Positions 27,222-35,696 of a stretch of DNA of 64,000 nucleotides are shown here, in pieces; the stretch's first letter is position 1; every line of letters begins with the position of its first letter. Location: the NCBI RefSeq assembly GCF_018455725.1, contig NZ_JAHCLR010000001.1, forward strand, positions 124,001 to 188,000, given 5' to 3'. The notes beneath the pieces are model-generated. The model was not told the DNA's origin. It was given only the letters and a program-made list of their open reading frames with translations, and ran no database searches. This DNA is from Mycolicibacter acidiphilus. Lineage in GTDB: Bacteria > Actinomycetota > Actinomycetes > Mycobacteriales > Mycobacteriaceae. A program made the position numbers and the translations under genes.

Positions 27222-28430
27222 ATGAGCTTCATGCTCTTTCCGCCGGAGATCAACTCCTGGATGATCAACACCGGCCCCGGCGCGGGGCCGCTGCTGGAGG
27301 CAGCGGCCGCCTGGACCGCGATGGCGGCGGACCTGTCGTCATCGGCGACGGCCACCCACGGGGTGGCCTCGGACCTGCCGTTCGTGTGGAACAGCCCGGC
27401 GTCACTGGTGGCGGAATCGTCGATCGCGACGCACATCACCAGCCTGCAGCAGGCGGCCTCGGCGGCGGCGGAGATGGCGCAGCAGGCCACCACTGCGGCC
27501 GCGCTGTTCCAGTCCGCGCAGGCCGCCTCGGTGCCGCCGGCGGTGATCGCGGCCAACCGGGCCACGCTGCTGTCGCTGATCGCGACGAACTGGCTGGGCC
27601 AGAACACGCCGGCGATCATGGCCACCGAGCACATGTACGAGGTGATGTGGGCGCAGGACGGTGCCACCATGGACACCTACGACGGCGCGTCGAAGACCAA
27701 CAACAAGGCGCTGGCGCAGCCGGCGACGGCGAAGAGCCAGGCGGGATCGGCCGCGGATGGCGGCCAAACCGGGACACAGCCGTCGCCGACGACGCCGCAG
27801 ACCCCCGGCGGTAGCACCGGCGCGCCACAAGCGACCATCGGGCAGACGCTGTCGATGCTGGGTGTCCCGGATTCAACGATCCAGGCTCTTCCGGAGTCCT
27901 TCACCAGCGCCAATCTGCAGACGGCTTCCCAGTTCCTCTACTACCCGGCGACCTACGGCTCGACGGCGATCCGGTACCTGATGATGCTGCAGCAGTTCGC
28001 CCGGATGGGCTCAGCCGCCGGGTCCTCGCTGGCCAGCCAGACCAGCGGCGCGGCCAGTGGCGGCACCGGCACGCTGATGACGCAGATCGGCGACTTCGTC
28101 AACGACAAGCTGCAGGGCGCGGTCGGCGTGCTGGCCGGCCATTTCAGCTCGGCCACCAGCGCGATCTCGGCGAAGCTGGGTGAAGCCGCTTCGATGGGCG
28201 CGCTGAAGGTGCCGGGAGCCTGGGCGGCGGCCGCCGACGGCATGGTCCGCGCCGCCCCGGTGCTGCCGGCCACCACGGTCAGCGCCCCGGTGCAGACCAT
28301 GTCGGCCACCTCCGGTCTGCCCGGCGGCCCGTTCGGTCACGCGATGATGGGTGCGATGGCCGGCCGCGGCATGGGCGCCATCGCCGCTAAAGCCCCCAAG
28401 GTGATCCCCCGTTCGCCGGCCGGCGGGTGA
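27222..28430 (+). CDS. PPE-family protein
   Basis: A 402-residue PPE protein. The Pro-Pro-Glu motif is at residues 7-9 (MSFMLFPPEINSWM). The roughly 180-residue helical PPE domain ends with NWLGQNTPAIMATEHMYEVMWAQDGATM, whose W-x-G-like and MWAQD parts are typical. The C-terminal part is Ala/Gly/Ser/Thr-rich with a Pro-rich linker (PSPTTPQTPGGSTG), without MPTR repeats. It is predicted to form a helical pair with the upstream PE protein and to be exported by an ESX system, probably ESX-5 judged from the Esx neighbours; that choice is inference. Confidence 0.93.
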   Translation: MSFMLFPPEINSWMINTGPGAGPLLEAAAAWTAMAADLSSSATATHGVASDLPFVWNSPASLVAESSIATHITSLQQAASAAAEMAQQATTAAALFQSAQAASVPPAVIAANRATLLSLIATNWLGQNTPAIMATEHMYEVMWAQDGATMDTYDGASKTNNKALAQPATAKSQAGSAADGGQTGTQPSPTTPQTPGGSTGAPQATIGQTLSMLGVPDSTIQALPESFTSANLQTASQFLYYPATYGSTAIRYLMMLQQFARMGSAAGSSLASQTSGAASGGTGTLMTQIGDFVNDKLQGAVGVLAGHFSSATSAISAKLGEAASMGALKVPGAWAAAADGMVRAAPVLPATTVSAPVQTMSATSGLPGGPFGHAMMGAMAGRGMGAIAAKAPKVIPRSPAGG

Positions 28431-28507
28431 CGGAAGGGGCCTGGACACACGTTCGCGCCGGGTCGGCCCCGGCACCACAGGAATTTCGATCGACTTAGGA
28501 GAGTCTC

Positions 28508-28801
28508 ATGGCACGTTTTATGACCGACCCGGACGCGATGCGTTCGATGGCGGGGCGTTTCGACGTTCACGCGCAGACCGTTGAGGACGAGGCCCGCCGG
28601 ATGTGGGCGTCGTCGACGAACATCTCCGGCTCGGGCTGGGGTGGTCTGGCGGAGAAGACCAGCTACGACACCATGGGCCAGATGCAGACGGCGTTCCGCA
28701 ACATCGTGAACATGCTGCACGGGGTGCGGGACGGGCTGATCCGCGACGCGAACCACTACGAGCAGCAGGAAGCTGCCTCGCAGCAGATCCTGTCGAGCTA
28801 G
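28508..28801 (+). CDS. WXG100 protein of the EsxJ/K/M/P/W group
   Basis: A 97-residue WXG100 (CFP-10-like) protein. The WxG turn is in [12 protein letters not shown], and the protein ends in [11 protein letters not shown]. Much of it ([31 protein letters not shown]) is nearly the same as the M. tuberculosis EsxK-type proteins. It has the C-terminal YxxxE-type export signal in HYEQQEAAS. It should form a four-helix dimer with the next gene product, made 14 bases downstream. Which of the several paralogues it represents cannot be decided, so no symbol is given. Confidence 0.95.
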   Translation: MARFMTDPDAMRSMAGRFDVHAQTVEDEARRMWASSTNISGSGWGGLAEKTSYDTMGQMQTAFRNIVNMLHGVRDGLIRDANHYEQQEAASQQILSS

Positions 28802-28815
28802 AAGGAGACCCTCTG

Positions 28816-29100
28816 ATGAGCATCAATTACCAGTTCGGCGACGTCGACGCCCACGGTGCGCTGATCCGCGCCCAGGCCGCCTCCCTGGAGGCGGAGCACC
28901 AGGCGATCGTGCACGACGTGCTCGCCGCCGGGGATTTCTGGGGCGGCGCCGGTTCGGTGGCGTGCCAGGAGTTCGTGACCCAGCTCGGCCGCAACTTCGC
29001 GGTCATCTACGAGCAGGCGAACTCGCACGGTCAGAAGGTGCAGTCGGCCGGCAACAACATGGCCAACACCGACTCGGCCGTCGGCTCCAGCTGGGCCTGA
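28816..29100 (+). CDS. WXG100 protein of the EsxI/L/N/O/V (Mtb9.9) group
   Basis: A 94-residue ESAT-6-like protein, start MSINYQFGDVDAHGALIRAQ, WxG turn in DFWGGAGS, end MANTDSAVGSSWA. It is very close to the M. tuberculosis EsxL/EsxN group, which is linked to ESX-5. GAAGGAG precedes the ATG at good spacing. It is the partner of the upstream WXG100 protein. A strong terminator follows within 20 bases, closing the four-gene operon. No ESX ATPase, mycosin or Ecc membrane genes are in the window, so this is a substrate-only (duplicated) cluster. Confidence 0.95.
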   Translation: MSINYQFGDVDAHGALIRAQAASLEAEHQAIVHDVLAAGDFWGGAGSVACQEFVTQLGRNFAVIYEQANSHGQKVQSAGNNMANTDSAVGSSWA

Positions 29101-29113
29101 CCCAACCGACAAG

Positions 29114-29149
29114 AAAACCGGCGCAGCCCGTGGGCTGCGCCGGTTTTTT
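29114..29149 (+). terminator. Rho-independent terminator of the PE-PPE-esx operon
   Basis: A perfect 16-base-pair stem (AAAACCGGCGCAGCCC with its complement) around a 2-base loop, followed by a run of six T. It starts 13 bases after the esx stop. Because the left arm begins with AAAA, the hairpin can also work for the convergent minus-strand gene. Confidence 0.95.
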
Positions 29150-29166
29150 GTATCCGCGACCTGGCG

Positions 29167-30579
29167 TTACCCGCCGGCCGGCGTCACCGCCGCACACCCG
29201 CCGAGCACGGTGGTGGAGACGAACGTCGCGGCGTTGGCCAGATAGTTGTCCGACGGGTCGTAGGTCGGCAGCGCGACCACGAACGCCCGCCGGTACTGCG
29301 CAGAGAGTTCCGCGAAGTCCTGCAGGACCGGGTTGTTGCTGCGACGACCCAACTGCTGCATCTTGTTGGCCAGGCTGATCATGATCGGGCCGACCGCCAG
29401 GTTGGCGGCCTTCTGCTGCGGGTTCCAGTAGGTCGACGGAATGCTCGGGTCGATGCCCTGCCAATCCGCGGTGTCGGCACCGAACTTGTCCAGTGCGGTC
29501 CGCCAGTCGGCGCAGACCGGGTTGGGTCCGGTCAGGTAGCGCTGCGGATTGGTCGGATTGCCCGGCGTCGCGGTCTTGGTCGGCGCGGACTGGGCCTCCA
29601 CCAGCGGGCCACGCGAGGCTGCCGAGCCGTTCGTGGTGGCGGCGCAGATCGCGGCCAGCGCCGAGGCGGCGCTGTGCGCGGTGCCGGACAGGGCGGCGTC
29701 CCGCGCGGTGTAGTTGGGGATGTGCTCGACGAATGCCCGCGAGTAGGCGATGAACTGCTCGTACAGTTCCCGCATCACCCGGTGCGGCGTCAGCTTCACC
29801 AGCCCGATGGTCTGGGCGGCCGCACTGCGCACCACCTGACCGGCGGCCAGGTACTCCTTCTTCTGCTCGTCGTTCCACTCCGAGGCCGGGATCGACTGGT
29901 CGCGCTCGTTCCACTTGCCGTGTCCCAGCAGGGACAGCGTGTTGGCCAGGTTGGAACTGATCGCGGTCCATGCGGTGCAACTGGGGTCATCGATGATGAC
30001 GGTCACCGGGCCGGTGTCGTCGGCGCTCGCGATCCCGGAGGGGGCCGCCCCGCGTCCGGCGCCGGTGCCCTCGGCCATGCCGCCCTTGCCGGGATCACCG
30101 CCGAGCAACACCACCCCCACCAGCACGACGGCCACCACCGCCAGCAGTACCACCGCGATCAGGCCCCACTTCAGGCTGCCGCTGAGGCCCTTGGCTGAAG
30201 ACTCCTCGTCTTCTTCCTCTTCTTCTTCGTCGTCATCGTCGTCGGAGTACACCGCGTGCGCACCGCGCGACCGGACGACCGGGGTCTCGACGTACTCGGT
30301 GTCGTCGTCGTCTTCGTCTTCTTCTTCGACTTCCGACTCGTCGTCCCCGCCGTCTTCGTCGTCTTCGTCGTACTCGTCGTCAGCGAGTTCCGAATCCTCG
30401 TCGTACTCATCGTCGGAGTCGTACTCGTCGTCGCCGTCCTCGAAATCCGAAGCGTCCTGAGCTTCGTAGGCCTCGGTGGCTCCGCCGTCGGGGAAGCCGT
30501 CATCGAACTTGTCCCCGTCGAGGGTGCCATCGGTCACAGTCAGAGAGCTTAAAGCACCGACCGCCCCGGTCCGTGCCAT
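29167..30579 (-). CDS. Membrane protein with very acidic cytosolic half and duplicated outer domain
   Basis: A 470-residue protein, family not recognised. Residues about 18-128 are dominated by Asp and Glu (runs such as DDDDDEEEEEEDEE). One membrane segment follows at about 138-160. The outer part contains two related domains of about 110 residues: C201-C312 and C356-C462. Both begin C-x2-W, then have DxSIP-x3-WN-x2-QK, YxRAFV-x2-(I/L)P-x-Y and end in CAA, so each probably holds one disulfide. A Thr/Pro linker joins them. The ATG at 30579 is preceded by AGAGGGAG. It is convergent with the esx genes and divergent from aspS. Confidence 0.82.
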   Translation of the reverse strand: MARTGAVGALSSLTVTDGTLDGDKFDDGFPDGGATEAYEAQDASDFEDGDDEYDSDDEYDEDSELADDEYDEDDEDGGDDESEVEEEDEDDDDTEYVETPVVRSRGAHAVYSDDDDDEEEEEEDEESSAKGLSGSLKWGLIAVVLLAVVAVVLVGVVLLGGDPGKGGMAEGTGAGRGAAPSGIASADDTGPVTVIIDDPSCTAWTAISSNLANTLSLLGHGKWNERDQSIPASEWNDEQKKEYLAAGQVVRSAAAQTIGLVKLTPHRVMRELYEQFIAYSRAFVEHIPNYTARDAALSGTAHSAASALAAICAATTNGSAASRGPLVEAQSAPTKTATPGNPTNPQRYLTGPNPVCADWRTALDKFGADTADWQGIDPSIPSTYWNPQQKAANLAVGPIMISLANKMQQLGRRSNNPVLQDFAELSAQYRRAFVVALPTYDPSDNYLANAATFVSTTVLGGCAAVTPAGG

Positions 30580-30634
30580 GCGCTCCCTCTAGACTGGGCG
30601 CGCTACCAAACCGATTCCGTTCAGGGGGTATTCC

Positions 30635-32404
30635 GTGCTGCGCAGCCACGACGCCGGTTCACTGCGAGCCACCGACGCCGGGCTGACCGTCACGCTGGCC
30701 GGTTGGGTTGCCCGCCGCCGCGACCACGGCGGGGTGATCTTCATCGACCTGCGCGACGCCTCCGGGGTGTCCCAGGTGGTCTTCCGCAGCGCGGAGATCC
30801 TGGAGCAGGCGCACCGGTTGCGTGCCGAATTCTGCGTCGCCGTCACCGGTGTCGTCGAGGTCCGGCCGGCTGGGAACGAGAACCCGGACCTGCCCACCGG
30901 CGCCATCGAGGTCAACGCGACGTCGCTGACCGTGCTCAACGAGGCCGCGCCGCTGCCGTTCCAGCTCGACGAGCCGGCCGGTGAAGAGGCCCGGCTGCGG
31001 CACCGCTACCTGGACCTGCGCCGCGAGGACGGCCCCGGCGCGGCGCTGCGGCTGCGCTCCAAGGTGAACGCCGCCGCCCGCGGGGTGCTGGCCGGCCACG
31101 ACTTCGTCGAGATCGAGACCCCGACCCTGACCCGCTCCACCCCGGAGGGCGCCCGCGACTTCCTGGTGCCCGCCCGGCTGCAGCCCGGTTCGTTCTACGC
31201 GTTGCCGCAGAGCCCGCAGCTGTTCAAGCAGTTGCTGATGGTCGCCGGCATGGAGCGCTACTACCAGATCGCCCGCTGCTACCGGGACGAGGACTTCCGC
31301 GCCGACCGGCAACCGGAGTTCACCCAGCTCGACCTGGAGATGAGCTTCGTCGACGCCGAGGACGTCATGGCGGTGGCCGAAGAGGTGCTGACGGCGCTGT
31401 GGGCGCTGATCGGCTACGCCCTGCCGACCCCGCTGCCGCGGATCACCTACGCCGACGCCATGCGCCGGTTCGGCTCCGACAAGCCCGACCTGCGGTTCGG
31501 CCTGGAACTGGTGGAGTGCGCGGAGTTCTTCAAAGACACCGAGTTCCGGGTGTTCCAGGCGCCGTACGTCGGCGCGGTGGTCATGCCGGGTGGGGCGTCG
31601 CAGCCGCGGCGCACGCTGGACGGCTGGCAGGAGTTCGCCAAGCAGCGCGGGCACAAGGGCCTGGCTTACGTCCTGGTGGGCGAGGACGGCGAGCTGTCCG
31701 GTCCGGTCGCCAAGAACCTCACCGACGCCGAGCGGGCCGGCCTGGCCGGGCATGTCGACGCCAAGCCGGGGGACTGCATCTTCTTCGCGGCCGGGCCCGC
31801 CAAGGGTGCGCGGGCGCTGCTGGGTGCAGCGCGCATCGAGATCGCCAAACGCCTCGACCTGATCGACCCGGCCGCTTGGGCGTTCACCTGGGTGGTCGAC
31901 CCGCCGCTGTTCGAGCCGGCCGGCGACGCGACCGCCGCCGGGGACGTCGCCGTCGGCTCCGGGGCGTGGACCGCGGTGCATCACGCGTTCACCTCGCCGA
32001 AGCCCGGCCACGAGGCGACGCTGCAATCCGACCCCGGCGCGGTGCTGGCCGACGCCTACGACGTGGTGTGCAACGGCAACGAGATCGGCGGTGGCTCCGT
32101 TCGTATCCACCGCCGCGACGTGCAGCAGCAGGTCTTCGAGGTGATGGGGATCGGCGCCGAGGAGGCGCAGGAGAAGTTCGGCTTCCTGCTCGACGCCTTC
32201 AGCTACGGCGCACCGCCGCACGGCGGGCTGGCGTTCGGCTGGGACCGGGTGGTGTCGCTGCTGGCCGGGGTCGACTCGATCCGCGAGGTGATCGCCTTCC
32301 CGAAGTCCGGTGGCGGCATCGACCCGCTGACCGATGCCCCGGCGCCGATCACCGCGCAGCAGCGCAAGGAGTCCGGGATCGACGCCAAGCCCGAGCCGCG
32401 CTGA
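30635..32404 (+). CDS. aspS: Aspartate--tRNA(Asp/Asn) ligase
   Basis: AspRS charges tRNA-Asp; in bacteria without AsnRS it also makes Asp-tRNA-Asn for GatCAB. The 589-residue bacterial-type enzyme has the N-terminal OB fold ([22 protein letters not shown]), motif 2 in [23 protein letters not shown], a GAD-type insertion, and motif 3 in [15 protein letters not shown]. The GTG start gives [12 protein letters not shown], which fits the mycobacterial protein. No AsnRS gene is seen nearby, which fits the non-discriminating type but does not prove it. Confidence 0.96.
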   Translation: MLRSHDAGSLRATDAGLTVTLAGWVARRRDHGGVIFIDLRDASGVSQVVFRSAEILEQAHRLRAEFCVAVTGVVEVRPAGNENPDLPTGAIEVNATSLTVLNEAAPLPFQLDEPAGEEARLRHRYLDLRREDGPGAALRLRSKVNAAARGVLAGHDFVEIETPTLTRSTPEGARDFLVPARLQPGSFYALPQSPQLFKQLLMVAGMERYYQIARCYRDEDFRADRQPEFTQLDLEMSFVDAEDVMAVAEEVLTALWALIGYALPTPLPRITYADAMRRFGSDKPDLRFGLELVECAEFFKDTEFRVFQAPYVGAVVMPGGASQPRRTLDGWQEFAKQRGHKGLAYVLVGEDGELSGPVAKNLTDAERAGLAGHVDAKPGDCIFFAAGPAKGARALLGAARIEIAKRLDLIDPAAWAFTWVVDPPLFEPAGDATAAGDVAVGSGAWTAVHHAFTSPKPGHEATLQSDPGAVLADAYDVVCNGNEIGGGSVRIHRRDVQQQVFEVMGIGAEEAQEKFGFLLDAFSYGAPPHGGLAFGWDRVVSLLAGVDSIREVIAFPKSGGGIDPLTDAPAPITAQQRKESGIDAKPEPR

Positions 32405-32517
32405 GGTTCCCCGCCGAGTTCGACGTCAGCGTGACGTGCTGTCGGGGTTTCCCGCGCTGGCGTTGAACTCGCGGGAATCGGCGGCATGCAGGGGGACGGC
32501 ACGCGAGGCTGTCAGGC

Positions 32518-32919
32518 ATGGAACCCAGCGAATTCGCCCGACTGGTCATCGACAGCATGCCGTTCGCGGCTGCGCTGCAGATCGACGTCACCGAACTGAC
32601 CCCGCAGCAGGTGAGCGCCACGATGGCGTGGGCGCAGGAGCGGTGCACCACCGCCGGCATCCTGCACGGGGGAGCGCTGATGGCGTTCGCCGACACCGTC
32701 GGCGCGGTGTGCGCGGTCGCCAACCTGCCCCAGGGTGCCAGCACCTCGACGATTGAGTCCAAGACCAATTTCTTCCGGGCGGTGCGGGACGGCACCGTCA
32801 CCGCGACGAGTACCCCGCTGCACGTCGGGCGCAGCACGATCGTCGTGCAGACCGATCTCGTCGACGACCGCGGGAAGGCGGTCGCCCGGGTCACCCAGAC
32901 GCAGGCGGTGCTGACGTAG
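32518..32919 (+). CDS. PaaI-family hotdog thioesterase
   Basis: A 133-residue single hotdog-fold protein of the PaaI/YbgC-like thioesterase group. It shows the segment TTAGILHGGALMAFADTVGAV, in which HGG plus the following acidic residue form the usual active site, and STIESKTNFFRAVRDGTV. It probably hydrolyses an acyl- or aryl-CoA. The context (after aspS, convergent with rpf) gives no substrate clue. Confidence 0.87.
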   Translation: MEPSEFARLVIDSMPFAAALQIDVTELTPQQVSATMAWAQERCTTAGILHGGALMAFADTVGAVCAVANLPQGASTSTIESKTNFFRAVRDGTVTATSTPLHVGRSTIVVQTDLVDDRGKAVARVTQTQAVLT

Positions 32920-32925
32920 CCGGTC

Positions 32926-33354
32926 TCACCACAGTGGCTTGAGCAGGCCGCGCAGTGCCGGCGGCACCCAGCCTTTCGGGTTCGACGGGAAGACCCGGCC
33001 CGGTCCGCATTTCGGCCACGCGTAGGGACCCTGTTCGTCCAGCACCCGATTCGCGACGGCGATCTGCTCCTCGCGTGACGCTTTCGCCGGGGACCCCACC
33101 CCGCCGAACGAATGCCAGGTCGACGGTTTGAACTGCAGACCGCCGTAGAAGCCATTGCCGGTGTCGGCGGCCCAGTTGCCGCCCGATTCGCATTGCGCGA
33201 CGGCATCCCAACCCATGCCGAGACCGATGCCGTCCGCCCAGGCGACCGCCGGCGATGCCGTCAGTGCGCCCACAATCCCCCCGGTGATCAGCCCGGATAC
33301 GACCCAGTGTCGCTTCCCGAACCGCACGACACGCCGTGTCGCGTTCCGGTACAT
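32926..33354 (-). CDS. Resuscitation-promoting factor (Rpf-family transglycosylase)
   Basis: A 142-residue secreted Rpf protein, which cleaves peptidoglycan and helps dormant cells resume growth. A basic start and hydrophobic stretch ([23 protein letters not shown]) form the signal peptide, with likely cleavage after AWA. The Rpf domain is [14 protein letters not shown][12 protein letters not shown], with the catalytic Glu in CESGG and a second cysteine in WPKCG. There is no LysM or Pro-rich part, as in short RpfC/D/E types, but a short Pro/Trp tail extends it. The upstream region is unusually AT-rich and probably carries a regulated promoter. Confidence 0.93.
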   Translation of the reverse strand: MYRNATRRVVRFGKRHWVVSGLITGGIVGALTASPAVAWADGIGLGMGWDAVAQCESGGNWAADTGNGFYGGLQFKPSTWHSFGGVGSPAKASREEQIAVANRVLDEQGPYAWPKCGPGRVFPSNPKGWVPPALRGLLKPLW

Positions 33355-33394
33355 TTCGCAACCTCCGTGATATCTGTCAATCCGTGAGGTTCCC

Positions 33395-33560
33395 GAGCAT
33401 AACGCGAATATTGATGCAGTTGCATATTGATATCGCTTTATGAGACAAAAACTTAGTAATGTTAAATGAGTGGTATTCGTTGATCAAAGTGATTGATGTT
33501 GATGTAGTTGTTATCTGAGGTTAAAGCTAATTAGAGTGACGGAAGTTACTGGTGTGACTG
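33395..33560. promoter_or_regulatory. AT-rich island with repeated TTGAT motifs upstream of rpf
   Basis: About 165 bases with far lower GC than the rest of the window, lying between the divergent rpf and DUF3097 genes. The pentamer TTGAT recurs at least five times (near 33412, 33429, 33479, 33493 and 33499). No gene is seen. It may hold the rpf promoter and sites for a nucleoid protein such as Lsr2, which prefers AT-rich DNA; that is inference. Confidence 0.6.
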
Positions 33561-33650
33561 CTGTGGTTTTGAGTCCCGGTGGCCGCGCGGGACCCGGCCG
33601 CCCGGCGAGCCGCCCACGGCGGGGACGCCCGCTGCGGAAAGATCGCCGGA

Positions 33651-34508
33651 ATGGCTGACCGCTACGGAACCGACATCCTCGCCGCCAACCCGCACGCCGC
33701 ACGTCGGCCGCGCTCCGTCGAAGTGCCGCTGGAACTGGGCATGGTGGTCGAGGATGCTCAGAGCGGTTACGTCGGCGCCGTGGTGCGAGTGGAGTACGGC
33801 CGGATGGATCTGGAGGACCGGCACGGGCGCACCCGCGGGTTCCCGGTCGGCCCCGGCTATCTGATCGACGGCCGGCCGGTGATCCTCACCGAACCGCGCC
33901 CGGTCGCGCCGAAGACGCCCGCCCGCACCGCGTCCGGCTCGGTGGCCGTGCCGGGTGCTCGGGCGAAGGTCGCGCTGGCCAGCCGGATCTACGTCGAGGG
34001 CCGGCACGACGCCGAACTCGTCGAACAGGTCTGGGGCGACGACCTGCGGATCGAGGGCGTGGTGGTCGAGTACCTGGGCGGCATCGACGACCTGGCCGGC
34101 ATCGTCGAGGAGTTCGCGCCCACCGCCGACCGGCGGCTCGGCGTGCTGGTCGACCACCTGGTCGCCGGCTCCAAGGAGACCCGCATCGTCGAGGCCGTGC
34201 GCCGCGGACCCGGCGGCGAGCACGTCCTGATCGTCGGGCACCCGTTCGTCGACATCTGGCAGGCGGTGAAGCCGGCCCGCATCGGCCGGGACGCCTGGCC
34301 GGTGATCCCGCGCAACGTCGAGTGGAAGCACGGCGTCTGCGCGGAACTGGGCTGGCCGCACGCCGACCAGGCCGACATCGCCGCCGCGTGGCGCCGTATC
34401 CGGGGCAGCGTGCGGGACTGGACGGACCTGGAGCCGGAGCTGATCGGTCGGGTGGAGGAGCTGATCGACTTCGTGACGCAGCCCGCTGACGCTGGACCGG
34501 CCCACTAA
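33651..34508 (+). CDS. DUF3097-family protein
   Basis: A 285-residue cytosolic protein of the actinobacterial DUF3097 family. The ATG at 33651 is chosen, giving MADRYGTDILAANPHAARRP; 24 codons of upstream open frame look like non-coding sequence. The N-terminal third is a small beta-barrel-like region (GMVVEDAQSGYVGAVVRVEY). The rest contains ASRIYVEGRHDAELVEQVWG, which resembles a Toprim-like acidic motif, and LLVDHLVAGSKETRIVEAVR with VLIVGHPFVDIWQAVKP. A nucleic-acid function is possible from that resemblance. No experimental role is known to me. Confidence 0.82.
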   Translation: MADRYGTDILAANPHAARRPRSVEVPLELGMVVEDAQSGYVGAVVRVEYGRMDLEDRHGRTRGFPVGPGYLIDGRPVILTEPRPVAPKTPARTASGSVAVPGARAKVALASRIYVEGRHDAELVEQVWGDDLRIEGVVVEYLGGIDDLAGIVEEFAPTADRRLGVLVDHLVAGSKETRIVEAVRRGPGGEHVLIVGHPFVDIWQAVKPARIGRDAWPVIPRNVEWKHGVCAELGWPHADQADIAAAWRRIRGSVRDWTDLEPELIGRVEELIDFVTQPADAGPAH

Positions 34509-34549
34509 TCCGGCTGAAACGCGCCGCCGGGACCGCCCCAACCGGTTGG

Positions 34550-35674
34550 ATGGCAATCATGAAAACAGTTGCCGCAGTGGCGCATGCACCGCATCAGCCG
34601 TTCGAGATCATGGAGCTGGACCTGGACGGCCCGGGGCCCGGTGAGGTGCTGGTCAAGTTCAGCGCCGCCGGGCTGTGCCACTCCGATCTGCACGTGGCCG
34701 ACGGCGACTGGCCGGCCCGCTACCCGATCGTCGGCGGGCACGAGGGCTCCGGGGTGGTCGAGGACGTCGGTCCCGGCGTGACCAAGGTGGCGCCCGGCGA
34801 TCACGTGGTGTGCTGCTTCATCCCCAGCTGCGGCACCTGCCGGTACTGCTCCACCGGCCGGCAGAACCTCTGCGACCTGGGCGCGACGATCCTGGAGGGC
34901 TGCATGCCGGACGGGACCTTCCGGTTCCACGACCGCAAGGCCGGCACGGATTACGGCGGCTTCTGCATGCTCGGCACGTTCGCGCAACGGGCCACGGTCT
35001 CGCAGTACTCGGTGGTGAAGATCGACGACTGGCTGCCGCTGCAGACCGCGGTGCTGGCCGGCTGCGGGGTGCCCACCGGCTGGGGCGGCGCCAACTACTC
35101 CGGCGGGGTGCGCGCCGGGGACACCGTGGTCATCTACGGCATCGGCGGGGTCGGCATCAACGCGGTCCAGGGTGCGGTGCACGCCGGCGCCAAGCACGTG
35201 GTGGTCGTCGACCCGGTGGCGTTCAAACGCGACACCGCGCTGAAGTTCGGCGCCACCCACGCTTTCGCCGACGCCGACGAGGCGATGATCAAGATCGCGG
35301 AGCTGACCTGGGGGCAGATGGCCGATCAGGCGCTGGTCACCGTCGGGCACCTCGACGAAGCCGTCATCACCGCGGGCTTCAACACCATCGGCAAGGGCGG
35401 CACCGTCGTCATCATCGGGCTGGGCCGGCTCGAAGACCTCGACGTGCACGTCTCCGGTTCGGTGATGGCGCTGTTCGAGAAGACGATCAAGGGCAGTCTG
35501 TTCGGCTCGGCCAACCCGCAGTACGACATCGTCCGGTTGCTGCGGCTCTACGACGCCGGGCAGCTCAAACTCGATGAGCTGATCACCCGCCGCTACACCC
35601 TGGAACAGGTCAACGAGGGCTACCAGGATCTGCGCGACGGCACGATCATCCGGGGCGTGATCACCTACGACTGA
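34550..35674 (+). CDS. NDMA-dependent (nicotinoprotein-type) alcohol dehydrogenase
   Basis: A 374-residue zinc alcohol dehydrogenase of the group that keeps NAD(H) tightly bound. Catalytic zinc ligands are in GLCHSDLHV and GGHEGSGVV. The structural zinc site is [15 protein letters not shown]. The nucleotide fold is [22 protein letters not shown]. The insertion with [19 protein letters not shown] is typical of the NDMA-dependent class. It probably oxidises alcohols or formaldehyde adducts, using an electron acceptor other than free NAD. No mycofactocin genes are in the window, though such enzymes often depend on that cofactor system. Confidence 0.87.
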   Translation: MAIMKTVAAVAHAPHQPFEIMELDLDGPGPGEVLVKFSAAGLCHSDLHVADGDWPARYPIVGGHEGSGVVEDVGPGVTKVAPGDHVVCCFIPSCGTCRYCSTGRQNLCDLGATILEGCMPDGTFRFHDRKAGTDYGGFCMLGTFAQRATVSQYSVVKIDDWLPLQTAVLAGCGVPTGWGGANYSGGVRAGDTVVIYGIGGVGINAVQGAVHAGAKHVVVVDPVAFKRDTALKFGATHAFADADEAMIKIAELTWGQMADQALVTVGHLDEAVITAGFNTIGKGGTVVIIGLGRLEDLDVHVSGSVMALFEKTIKGSLFGSANPQYDIVRLLRLYDAGQLKLDELITRRYTLEQVNEGYQDLRDGTIIRGVITYD

Positions 35675-35696
35675 GCCGCACCAGTGCCGGCGTGGT

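Noticed and set aside
26893-29100. A complete ESX secretion locus
   Set aside because: Only PE, PPE and Esx substrates are present; no Ecc, EspG or mycosin genes lie nearby.
29915-30460. Plus-strand frame coding a long poly-serine protein
   Set aside because: It is the complement of the GAC/GAG codons of the acidic membrane protein; the serine run is a by-product of that repeat.
30659-32221. A 520-residue minus-strand open frame across aspS
   Set aside because: Antisense to an undoubted AspRS gene and without any recognisable domain.
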